Source of the DNA: Globisporangium splendens
Taxonomy: Eukaryota > Oomycota > Peronosporomycetes > Pythiales > Pythiaceae
Assembly: GCA_006386115.1 (NCBI GenBank)
Contig: VFIW01000010.1
Coordinates: 1 to 64,000 of the forward strand
Direction: 5' to 3'
DNA: 64,000 nt
The notes below the pieces were generated by a model that was not told where the DNA came from, did no database searches, and was given only the letters and a program-made list of their open reading frames with translations. Position numbers and translations under genes: made by a program. Positions 29,822 through 40,500 of this stretch are shown piece by piece (positions within the stretch are counted from its first letter, which is position 1; each line of letters begins with the position of its first letter).

Positions 29822-32800
29822 AACTGCAAGCAACATGTCCAGCAAGACCAAGACCATCATCGACAAGTTCAACGGCGACAACTACGCCACGTGGGCACGC
29901 TACATGCGTGGTGTGTTCCTGACCAAGTCTGTGTGGGACGTCGTCAACCGCCAGGACACGCCAGTGTTCACGGACGCTCGCATCAAGGATGAGTACATTC
30001 GTACCAACAACGTTGCGTTTGGTTTGCTGCTCCTGCATATCGATGCGGAGTATCACCACGTCGTTGATGACTGCGAAGAAGCGTGGGTGGCATGGGTTCG
30101 TCTGCGCGGGTTGTACCAAGGTTCCCAGAAGGCCGGCCGAATTTATCTCAAGCGTCAGTTGTTCAGCATTGAGATGAAGGAAGGCGAAAACGTGTTGCAT
30201 CACTGCAACGAAGTTCTCAACATCCACGCCAAGCTTGTGAGTATCGGCGCGAAGATGGAGGACGAAGACGTCGCGATTTGCTTGCTTCGAAGTTTGTCGA
30301 AGAGCTACGAGAATGTAGTTCTTCACATCGAAATGAGCAACGCCGACTTGAAGACCCAAGATGTGATCAAGGTGCTCACGAATGAGCATGTGAAGCGCCA
30401 GGGCGAGAAGAAGACCGTGAAGACTGAAGACCATGCGAAGGCATTCAACGCTGAGAATGAGCCTCGGGTCTGCTCGTATTGCGGCAAGGTTGGTCACTCG
30501 GTTGACCGCTGCTGGACCAAGAACAAGCAAAGTGGCCGCAAGCCAATTCGCAATGGTGGCAAGCGAGCGAACTACGTCGAGCGTGACTACGACTATGATG
30601 AACCGCCGCTTGCGTTTGTCGTGTCAATGGAGTGTGGTGTGTCTGCCACGAGAGAAGAAATGCGAGGAATGTGGGCGATCGACAGCGGCGCGACGCACCA
30701 CATCTGCAACGACAAGTCCAAGTTTTGTGAATTGGATGAGGGCGACCATGGTGATTTGGTTGTCGCGAATGGCAACAAGTCCAAGATCCTAGGCGTCGGT
30801 ACTGTGAATGAGCGTGTAGCTCTACCGACTGGCGAAGTCCGTGATCTGAAGGTGGTCAATGTGTTGTACGTACCAAGTGTGGGAAAGAATTTGTTGTCGA
30901 TTCCCCAGATCAACAAGTCGAACAAGTTTCAAGTTGTGTTCGATGGTCCAAGTATGAACGTCTTGAGCAAGAACTCAAGCAAAGTGGTCGCGACTGCGGA
31001 TTTTGCAGACGGCCTGTATTGGTTGCGAGTGGTACCAAGTGAAGTATCGAAGTCTGCGATGGTCGCTGTGCGATCGAAATCCGTGTCGACTTTTCACGAG
31101 CGAATGGGCCATGCATCCCCCAATGTGCTGCGCCAGTTGGTCGATAAAGCGATGGTGAAGGACGCCGTGTTCTCTCCGAATGCACAAGATTTGTCGACCT
31201 GTCGTGGTTGCCAACAAGGAAAAATGGTTCAAAAGCCATTCAAGTCGAACGAGGAAAAGCGCACCTATGGGGTGTTTGAGCTAATCCACTTCGACATCTG
31301 TGGCCCGATGGAAGCTGAAAGCATCGGTGGCAGCAAATACCTACTTTTGATTGTAGATGAGGCCAGTGGGTCGATGAAGGGATTTTGCCTTCATAACAAG
31401 TCCGACAGTGAAGCTTTGCTGAAGAAGTTCATCATCCAAGTCGGCAACCAATTTGGAAAACGTGTCAAGTTTGTGCGGCACGACGGAGCCAAGGAGTTTG
31501 CAACCAGCTCCATCCAGCAATTTTATGCCGACCGTGGCATTGAACAACAAGTGACTGTGCCGTATGCGCACCAAACTAACGGCACCGCTGAGCGAGCAAT
31601 TCGAAGCATTGTAACGATCGGTCGCAGCATGCTGCACCACGCGCGTTTGGACAAGTCGTTTTGGGCCGAAGCTGCAATGACCGCGATTTACATCAAGAAT
31701 CGTCTTCCTTCTCCCAAGTCCGACACGAAAACACCATTCGAAATGGTCAACAAGTCCAAGCCAAGTGTGAAGCACATGCGTGTTTTCGGGTGTTTGGCGT
31801 ACGTCTTGACTCCGAAAGAGAAGCGTTTGAAGTGGGATCCCAAGTCTCGACCTGGTCTGTTCATGGGGTACGAAGAATCGTCCAAGGCTTATCGCGTGTA
31901 TGACATCGAGGGGGACAAGGTGATAATCAGTCGCGATGTCAACTTCGACGAAGCCATCATTGGTGGCAGTGTGATCTCAAGCGAAACACCTGAAATGGCC
32001 AACATCCTCAACCGACTCGAAGACATCGATATTGATGGCAGTCGTCCGCTATCAGCATTCAAGTACACAGGCAAGCGCAGATCTGGTGCATCCGAGTCCG
32101 TGGAGTTCCCGACCAACAGCGACTGCACCACCGACGCGTCGTCCACTGAAGACGACAATGATGCGAATGGCCAGACTCGACGATCGACCCGCCAACGCAC
32201 GTCACCTGTTGAGTGGTGGCGTGCAAGCGCCAATATGGTTGAAGCGATGGACCTGTCCGAACCAACTACATTCCAAGAAGCCGTGAGCGGCCCTGAACAA
32301 GTTCACTGGCGAAACGCGATTCGTGCTGAGCTCAAGTCGATGCGACTCCGTGGTGTGTTCCGAGCTACCAAGCTTCCGACCGGTCAGCGTGCGATTGGTA
32401 CCAAGTGGGTGTTCAAGATCAAGCGCAACGCCGACGGATCGATCGACAAGTACAAGGCTCGCCTCGTCGCCAAAGGGTTCAAGCAAAAGTACGGTATCGA
32501 CTACACCGAGACGTTCGCACCAGTGGTCAAGTACGTAACGCTCCGAATGGTCATTGGTTTGGCCAAATTGTTCGGATGGCCTGTTGACCAACTCGACGTG
32601 GTCACCGCCTTCTTGTACGGTCAGATGAAGGAGGTCGTGTACATCCTCATCCCAGAAGGCATGGAAGTTGAAGGTGATTTCGACTGTCTGGAACTGCTCA
32701 AGTCGATTTATGGTTTGAAACAAGCGTCTCGCGTATGGAACGAGACCTTCGACGAGTATGTGCGCTCGACTGGATTTGAAGTGTCCAAATTCGACCCGTG

Positions 32801-33806
32801 TCTCTACACCAAGTGTGTCGACGGTCACTGCGTTTTGATCCTTGTATATGTGGACGACGTGATTGTGACCGGAAGTTCGGTGGAACTGATTGCTGAAGTC
32901 AAGACACAACTCAAGCGACGCTTTGAGATGACCGACAGTGGTGCGTGCAAGTTTGTTCTCGGCATCGAGCTGATCGAGCATGAAGACGGCAGTGTGACTC
33001 TTTGCCAACGGCGCTATATTGGCGACATCCTCAAGCGTTTCGGCATGGAAGACAGCAAGGCTGTTGCAAGTCCCGTCGACATCAGTTTAAAAATGATGAA
33101 AGGCGATGCCGAAGTGCCTGCTGTTGATGTCCCCTACCGTGAAGCTGTTGGTGCACTCATGCATTTGATGTGTGCGACGCGACCTGATATTGCCTTTGCT
33201 GTTGGCATGGTCGCTCGATTTATGGAGTCTCCGCAAGATGTGCACTGGACTGCGGTGAAGCGAATCTTTCGCTACTTGCAAGGTACCAAGTCGCATGGCA
33301 TTCGCTTCGAGTCAAGTGGTGGTCTCGACTTCAAGTGTTTTTCGGACGCCGACTGGGCTGGTGATGTTGCTGATCGCAAGTCAACCTCCGGCTATGTGTT
33401 CAAGTTGGCCGGTGGTCCGATCAGTTGGGGAAGCAAGAAGCAGTCAAGCGTGTCTCTCTCGACGAGCGAAGCCGAGTACATTGCACTCAGTTTGGCGATA
33501 CAAGAAGGCAAGTGGGTGCACTGACTGTTGTGTGAGATTTTGGTTGCCGCTGGTGTTGAATCCCCCAAGCTTGTGATTTTCGAAGACAATCAGTCGTGCA
33601 TCAAGATGACGAAGAACCCAGTCAATCATGGTCGGGCCAAGTATATCGACATCAAGTATCATCACATCCGTGATGAAGTGAAATCCGGTGAAGTCGAAGT
33701 CGAGTATTGCAGCACTTCGACGATGTTGGCCGATTTGCTCACGAAGGGATTGCCCGGACCGAGACACCAAGAACTCACGGAAGATCTCGGCATCCAAGGT
33801 TGTTAA
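29814..33806 (+). pseudogene. C3 gag-pol polyprotein, one premature stop
   Basis: One open frame of 1236 codons from the ATG in the primer site to a TGA at 33522-33524; the frame then continues to the natural stop at 33806. C2 has CGA (Arg) at this point, so a single C-to-T change cuts off the last 94 codons of RNase H. Domains: gag ([14 protein letters not shown]), CCHC knuckle ([14 protein letters not shown], about 219), protease ([13 protein letters not shown], about 287), integrase finger and catalytic D494, D557 and E593, RT ([11 protein letters not shown], about 1011), RNase H ([19 protein letters not shown]). The fusion of gag and pol in one frame is usual for Copia. With the RNase H tail lost, the copy is probably inactive by a single mutation. 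Confidence 0.95.
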
Positions 33807-33820
33807 CCTTGAGGGAGGCT

Positions 33821-34210
33821 ATTGAGATGTACCGTGTTTGTGGTACGAACGATGCCAACCGCACGTCTCTTTCGTGGAACGTTCCCGTATGGGACACTTG
33901 TTTACGCCAAGCGTAAACACTGGAATTTCTCATAGGGCGTAAGCATTGTTCATGTCTCGTAGCATAATCATTGAATGTTGGGGAATCTTTAGGGTGACAG
34001 CGTAGGATAGTGCATTTTGATTGGTTAGATCCTCTCCGTACATCTCAGGATCTTGTGGCTCACAGGAGCCTCGGTTTGTGTTCAACACCGAGTGGACATG
34101 CTAGGTGTCGCACGGGTAGGGGACCAACCTAAAACAATCTTACTTTCCAATTTGCCATCTCAAGCTCACTCCGGTTCATCCTTCTTCCTCCGCGCTCTTG
34201 ACCTTTAACA
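33821..34210 (+). repeat. 3' LTR of C3 (390 bp, mosaic)
   Basis: The first 265 bp differ from the 5' LTR at only about two positions. The last 125 bp (from about 34080) carry well over ten substitutions and small indels. Preceded by the polypurine tract TTGAGGGAGGC. Confidence 0.9.
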
Positions 34211-34759
34211 GGGCGATGTGTCGATGCGGCAGACCAAGTTCGTGCAGTCGATCCTGAGCAAGTTCGGCATGCAAGACTGCAAGCCCGTGAAGACACCACA
34301 AGACCCCGGACTGAGGTTGACCAAGAACATGTGCGAAGGTGGCTGCAAGCACGACGACACCATGAAGGATGTGCCGTACCGCAGTGCCGTCGGTGCTGTG
34401 ATGTACTTGATGGTTGGTACTTGTCCAGACCTCGCCGCGGCCGTGGGCACGCTGAGTCAGTTCGCCTCCGACCCGTGTCCGACGCACTGGCAAGCCCTCA
34501 AGCGTGTGCTCCGTTACCTGCAAGCGACTCCGACGCACGGCATTCGTTTCTCCGGCTCTGGCGATGGCGAGCTGATCGGCTACTCGGACGCGGACTGGGC
34601 GGGCGACATCGAGACTCGACGCAGCATCAGCGGCTACGTGTTCGTGCTCAACGATGGCTGCATCAGCTGGCGCAGCAAGAAGCAGCGCACCGTGTCTCTC
34701 TCGTCAACCGAAGCCGAGTACATGGCGCTTTCGGAAGCGACCCAAGATGCAATGTGGCT
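34211..34759 (+). pseudogene. C1: right fragment of Copia (alpha), RT end and RNase H
   Basis: Nearly identical to 15694-16215 of C5: [68 protein letters not shown]. It retains the 21 bp (VQSILSK) that C5 lacks. It is probably the right half of C1, with about 400 bp equivalent to 15294-15692 missing between the two halves. Cut on the right by the G5 LTR. Confidence 0.88.
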
Positions 34760-35410
34760 AGTAATATAGCTTCTCGTCACCACTGACAACGACTCCTCAC
34801 GCGGCACGCTGTGACGATTTGGCACGCTCGCTGGCGAGGGTCCAGGTAGCGCAATTCAGTACCCCGTGAGTGCATTCCAGAAGGAATGGATTGACGACCC
34901 AAGGGGCGCGCCAGAAGGTGAAATAGAGCGCAGCGACCCAAGATCGCGTTGAGGCCAGTTCGGCGCCCATGCGGATGGTGGGAGCTTGGACTTGGTAAAA
35001 GGAGGGATGACTCGTAGGCAGATGACAAGAGGACTCAGCGCAAGCCGAAAGGGGTGGGTGGGCGCGTGGGGCGTTGCCGCGAAGTAGCTTTTACGTTCTC
35101 ACTGCTAAACGAGCGGTAAAGTACTCACATCTGCATCTCACTTGGTGTGTTTTGCTGTGTTGTTGTGGTCTGTTCTTCTCTGTGTCTGCCTGTGCGCCCA
35201 ATTGACTTTCGCGCCGAGAGACGCTGGGATTCCTCTCGGAAGCCAAGACGGAGACGCGGATCCCTCCTGAGGCGGCCATTTGGGACGAGTTTCCCTTATT
35301 GGCTTTACCGTAACGTGCACTAGGGAGGTCCTGGTGACGTAACGGCGTGCGCGAAAGGAAATTGGGACTTAGGAACACGTGACGCACAGTGATATAGACA
35401 CAATATATTA
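34760..35410 (+). repeat. G5 LTR, first copy (about 651 bp)
   Basis: Same sequence as 47145-47795. It has inverted ends (AGTAATAT / ATATTA) rather than the usual TG...CA, so the exact edges are uncertain by a few bases. The junction with C1 shows no recognisable TSD. Confidence 0.75.
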
Positions 35411-35682
35411 CGTGGTGGTCATACTGGGGCTTCGTTAAGGGTCTTCCTACACGATCTTTGAGGAGGTTGCGGAGGGGCCACGGAAAAACGGGACCAGGCG
35501 GACCAAGTTGTAGCGGGAGAAGACTGACCAGCCGAAGAGCGCGCGTTAGTTCGCGAAACAGCTGCGTCGGCACCAAGGACGTGTGGGGCGCGAGTGTTAG
35601 TTCGGGGAACCAGGGCGCCGCTCGTCGAAGAAAATAACAACGCACGTGGGGTTGAAAGCCACAGTGTTAACCGTGCTGTGAG

Positions 35683-36783
35683 GTGCGATCAAGGAAATCT
35701 GCTCCCGCGAAAATGGTGGGCACGAGGAGCTCAACGCCCAACAAGAGGAATGGCGCAGTGGACGCGCGGGACACAACCCCAACACGAAGAAGCAGTACGA
35801 GAACCACAGCGGCAGGGCGAAGCGTCACAGTGGACTTGGCGAGTGGCTCAGGAACCGATAGCGAGGAGTCGCCCCGAAATCGACGAAGCAGAACCGCATC
35901 AAGATCGGCGCAGCAAGTGACACCAGGCTCGACGAGGGGCACGGTGGCTAATGGAAGTACTGGCGGCACCCACTGGAAGATCCAGAGCCCGGCGACTAGC
36001 GACTTTGACGGAAGTTCACGGCCAGTACACGACTGGATCAACCATTTCGAAGCTGCAGTAGAGGCGGACGAGTCCCTTCGCGATGGCGCGAAGTGGTCAG
36101 CTAGGACGCTCTATCACGTCATGGCAACGCATCTCTAGGGCAGAGTGGCAACGTGATATGGGCGAGTGAAGCACAGCATACCAGAAGAAGAGCGTGAGGT
36201 CGAGTTGCTCAAGGCGAAGCTACGGGCACAGTATGGGAGGCGCGAGACGGCGTCTCAGATCTTCAACCAGGTAATGCAGCGACGGAAGAAGCGGGAGGAA
36301 ACCTTTGTGGAGTTCGCGGAAGCGCTGGAGAACCTAGGTCTGGGATCGGAACTGAAAGAGAACCAGTACATTGAGGCGTTCACGAACGGTGTCTCCCCGA
36401 CGATTCGTGCCGTATTGGTCGCTGCTCCACTGTTAACCCTGCTGGAAGCTTGCGATAGAGCGTATTAGGTACTGATGCATGATGGAGCCGAGAGAGAAGC
36501 CAAGAAGTCACACAGGGGTGGCGACTTCTTGAAGACGGCGAAGGTACTTGCAGCTACAAGCGCAGAATCGAAATATGGGCCATCTGACGCAACCAAGGTC
36601 AGCAAGAAACGCGACGTTGGTGGACTTGGACGCCCGACTCAATTTGAGAATGAGCGACGTTCTGGGAAACGGAAACGCGATTGGGGCAATCGGTGTTTTG
36701 TGTGCAATATGGAAGGGCAATTTGCCAGGGAATGTCCAAATCGTGCAACCTACCATCCTAGCGCCAGTGCGGGAAACGCTTAG
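35683..36783 (+). pseudogene. G5 gag, first copy, three in-frame stops
   Basis: One reading frame interrupted by TAG (36136-36138), TGA (36163-36165 region) and TAG (36466-36468). It shows a Ser/Thr/Arg-rich N-terminus, the gag core (RPVHDWINHFEAAVEADE, LKAKLRAQYGRRETA, ENLGLGSELKENQYIEAF) and a degenerate knuckle CFVCNMEGQFAREC, where the zinc-binding His is Gln. The same stops are in the second copy, so they predate the duplication. Confidence 0.85.
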
Positions 36784-36817
36784 GGGGTGCAAACGCGGAG
36801 TGTTTGCATCCCCGCTC

Positions 36818-37461
36818 TGTAATGGGCTATACCTAGCCATTACATGAAGGTGGATCTGTTCTCAGATCTAGTGTGCCACACACCACCTTCAGTGTGCATT
36901 GTGGAGACACAAATAACAAAGGGATTACAGTATGACAGTCCCCACATGCACATGCGACCTCATCCCATGACGTCACGAGCGCTCTCTGTGCTGATCAGTG
37001 CAGAATGTTGTTCACATGTACTAATCAGTACAGAGTGATGACATCCATGTACTAATCAAGTACTGAGTGATGGTTCCTACTTGGGAAACTGCACTGGTGA
37101 TGAGACCGACGTGTGTCTGCCACCTAAAGTGAGTGGCTGTAGCCAATCACTTTGCAGGGAATTTCCACGGGACTTCAAGTTCAAGCTTCCTCGAAGATCG
37201 CGTGGGTTCACCCTCAGTACCCAGGGTTTTATATATCAGATTAGTTTTTTATTGTGTATGTTTTAGTTTTTTATATAAAACGTTAGGAGCCCTTGGGGTT
37301 CATTAACAGTAGCGACAGGAACCATAAGCATTTTAATTCAGTTGCAATTTTACCACCAAGCCCTCAAGTCTTCCTTCCTCCCTCCAAGTCGGGAGACGCT
37401 TCCTCTGGCACAAGCGTGTGTGCCGTGTTTAAGGGACTGTTTGGAACAGCGCCCTTTTACA
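36818..37461 (+). repeat. 5' LTR of G3 (type A, 644 bp)
   Basis: Differs from its own 3' LTR at roughly 30 positions, including a changed first CRE-like site (CGACCTCA) and several small deletions around the TATA region (37210-37310). This is high for an element with an intact ORF. Confidence 0.93.
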
Positions 37462-37587
37462 CCTGGTAGCACTTCGAGCGGTCCTTCCAGCGACCCAGTG
37501 AAGCGAAAAGGTTTGGCGACGCGGCTTTGAGCACGTCGCGCATTCCTGTCCAAGACCGAAGACCCTGCGAGCATCCTTGTCGTGGAC

Positions 37588-40500
37588 ATGGATGCTACAG
37601 GAACCCCACTCGGTCCAGCAGTACCGGAAACTGTCGAGTTGACTATTGAGGGTTTCCCTCATCTGTCTTCTCATGAGTGGATGGCGCTTGAGCGCATGCG
37701 AGATGTCATCGGAGAGGCTGTTGTGGTCAGTCGGCTTCGATCGGCGTCTCCGGAGGACCAGAAGAGCGCGGTGGTCAGCTTCATGCACCACGAGATCATG
37801 TCCTCCCGGAAGCAGGTCGCAACCCCTGTTTCCTCAATCAGGACGGTGCCGTTGAAGCTTGACGTCTCTCCGTATCGCGGCGGAGAGAACGAACCCCTCT
37901 CACGATGGTTCGTCGAGTTGGATGCAGCTATCGCTGCAAGACAACTGCGAGACCCTTCGCAGCAAGTGTTGTTCGCGATGTCCAACCTTGCGGGTCGTGC
38001 GAAGAGCTGGGCGTATGGCAAGCGTTTAGCGGATCTAAACTGCTTCCCCAGCTACGAAGACTTCAAGACTGAACTCAAGAAGGCGTTTGAACCTCCGCAG
38101 AGTGAGTTCCGTGCGCGCGCCGAGTTCCTCAAGCTTCGTCAAGGCCGTTTCGACCTTCACTCGTATGCACAACGTGCTCGCTACTTGGTGTCGAGCATCG
38201 TTGACGAGCCGATTGACGTTTCGACGCAAGTCGTGACGTTCATGGCGGGTCTGAACGATGGTCCGATTCGGAACCAACTGTTCCGCGAGTATCCGAAGAC
38301 GCTGGACGAAGCCATTGAACGTGCCATGCAAGAAGAGTTTAGCATGAAACAAGCGAAGTTCCAAGGGTTTGCGTCGAGACCAATGCGGCAATCGAATGTT
38401 GCGCATGATGGTCCCGAGCCTATGGATATCTCGTACATTTCCACGCCTGGAAATGAATGTCCTCGCAACGATGGGAAGTGTTTCCGTTGCGGGAAGTCAG
38501 GTCACTTCGCTCGGAACTGCAAAGTGTCTTTGCCGGGTCGGCAAACGACACAGGGTGCTCGTTCGAACAACCACGATCGTTCTTACGGTCGTCGGTTCGA
38601 GCGGTCACCTGGGCCAAAAAAACGGGAATGGCCAGTAGGGGCGGGGCCTCCTACTGGCCCGGAAAAGAGGACTGTGGATGTTGTGGATACACAGGACTCT
38701 GGCCCCAATGTGCATGATGCACATGCAGTTTCCACGAGGGAGAACAGTGTCAATCAAACGTCAAGTTTGATCGTTCTCAAAGTTCATGTAGACGGTATTG
38801 CAACGCCTCTACGTGCTTTGGTTGACACTGGTGCATCGAACAATTTTGTTCGAAATGAAGTGATCGTCAGGCATAAAGTACCAATGCCTGATGCGAATGA
38901 AGAAAAGATGATGGTTATCCGGTTGGCCAACGGGTCAACTGTGAAGATGCCAAAGCGCGTGGTGCGCTTGGCAATCAAGTGTGAAGATTTCCGAGGTGAA
39001 GACGAGTTCATTTTACTCGACCTCGATGACAAGTTTGACATCATCCTGGGAATGCCATGGTTGAAGCGTTATCAACCTAGCATTGACTGGATGAAGATCT
39101 CCGTTGACAAGTCACGTGATGTTGACTTGTGCTGCACAACAACGGACGAAGTGGTGTGGGTGTATACATCTGTGGAAGAGATCCCGGATGACCCTCGTGA
39201 TATTGCGGTGTGCGATGGCCCCCCATGTTCACGAGCGGTACCCATCTTGAAGAAGACTACTGGAGGTGGAGCAGTCAGGCGCCAACAAAAGACTGTCTCC
39301 TTTGCCATCGACCCCATGGGTGAGGCGATGTGCGTGGAAGAAACGAATGGGAAAAGAGCCGAAGAGCCATCCCGAGAGAAGAAGAAGAAGACCAGCAAGA
39401 AGAGTGTCCCATGTGCCCCTGATCAAGGTACAAGTTACGGTGACGAAGGAAGTGTCCAAGCACAAGACATTTCAAGCGAGTTTGCGAATATCGCGGTCTA
39501 CAATGAAGATGGTGACGTGGATGTAATCCGTCACGTGAAGATTGAAAATCCTCCAAGCTCAGTCGAAGAGTTGACTTCCTTGCCATGGATGAGCAAGAAG
39601 ACGCTGAAGCGTAGCCTAGCGAAAGGCGAAATTTCGCAGGTCTGCATGATCGTCGATATTGACGATGCAGAAGACATCAACACAGTATCAGCAACGGAGG
39701 CTGAAGTGTTCGATGAGAAGACACGGAAGGAAAGGTTCGAGGAGCAGTCATGGGATGCTCTCAAGAAGAACCCCGTGTATGAACTTGTCAAGGAATATGA
39801 GGACATATTCCCAGACAAGGTGCCGGACGAACTGCCATTCGATAGAGGCGTTCGTCATGAGATTGACATACTTCCTGGCACGAAGTATTGTATCACACGG
39901 CAGTGGCTGTTGCCAAGAGAACAAGTCGTTGCGATCGACGAGTTCTTTGCGCAACGTGCTAAGGCTGGGCATGTGCGAGAGAGCAAGTCTCCACATTGTA
40001 GCCCAACCTTCTGTGTGAAGAAGGCAACTGGTGGTTGGCGCATCGTTCACGCTTTCAACAAGCTGAACGACGCTACCATTCCAGCCCAAACTCCGGTTCC
40101 ACGCAAGGACATGATCCTTGATGGAATGGTCGGCAGCACTGTCTTCAGTGCTATCGATCTGAAAGATGGGTTCTATCAGATTCGAATGCGCGAAGACGAT
40201 GTCCCACTAACCGCAGTGAGTACCCCGAGTGGTATGCTGTGGGAATGGTTAGTGATGCCACAGGGTTTGAAGAACGCTCCTGCGACTTTCAATAGGATGG
40301 TCACGAATTTACTTCGTCCATTGAGAGGGTTTGCACCGAGTTACTTTGACGATATTTTCGTTCATAGTAAAACCACGGGTGAAAAGTCTGACGTTGATGT
40401 TCATCTTGATCATCTCCGTCAAGTCTTTCAGGTCATGCGAGAGAACAAGCTCTACGCTAACCTGAAGAAGTGCATATTCTTTGCACAAGAGATCCCCGTT

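Larger units (their letters stand above)
29427..34210 (+). mobile_element. C3: nearly intact Copia (beta) element
   Basis: 5' LTR 29427-29809, internal region with one long frame, 3' LTR 33821-34210. The flanks do not match (AACGC on the left, GGGCG on the right), and the distal third of the 3' LTR differs strongly from the 5' LTR, so the right end looks like a recombination product rather than an original insertion edge. It faces C4 tail-inverted. Confidence 0.93.

Noticed and set aside
35091..35645. 184-codon minus ORF in the G5 LTR and leader (also at 47476-48030)
   Set aside because: It sits across an LTR edge, is low in recognisable features, and is the same in the two copies only because of the recent duplication.
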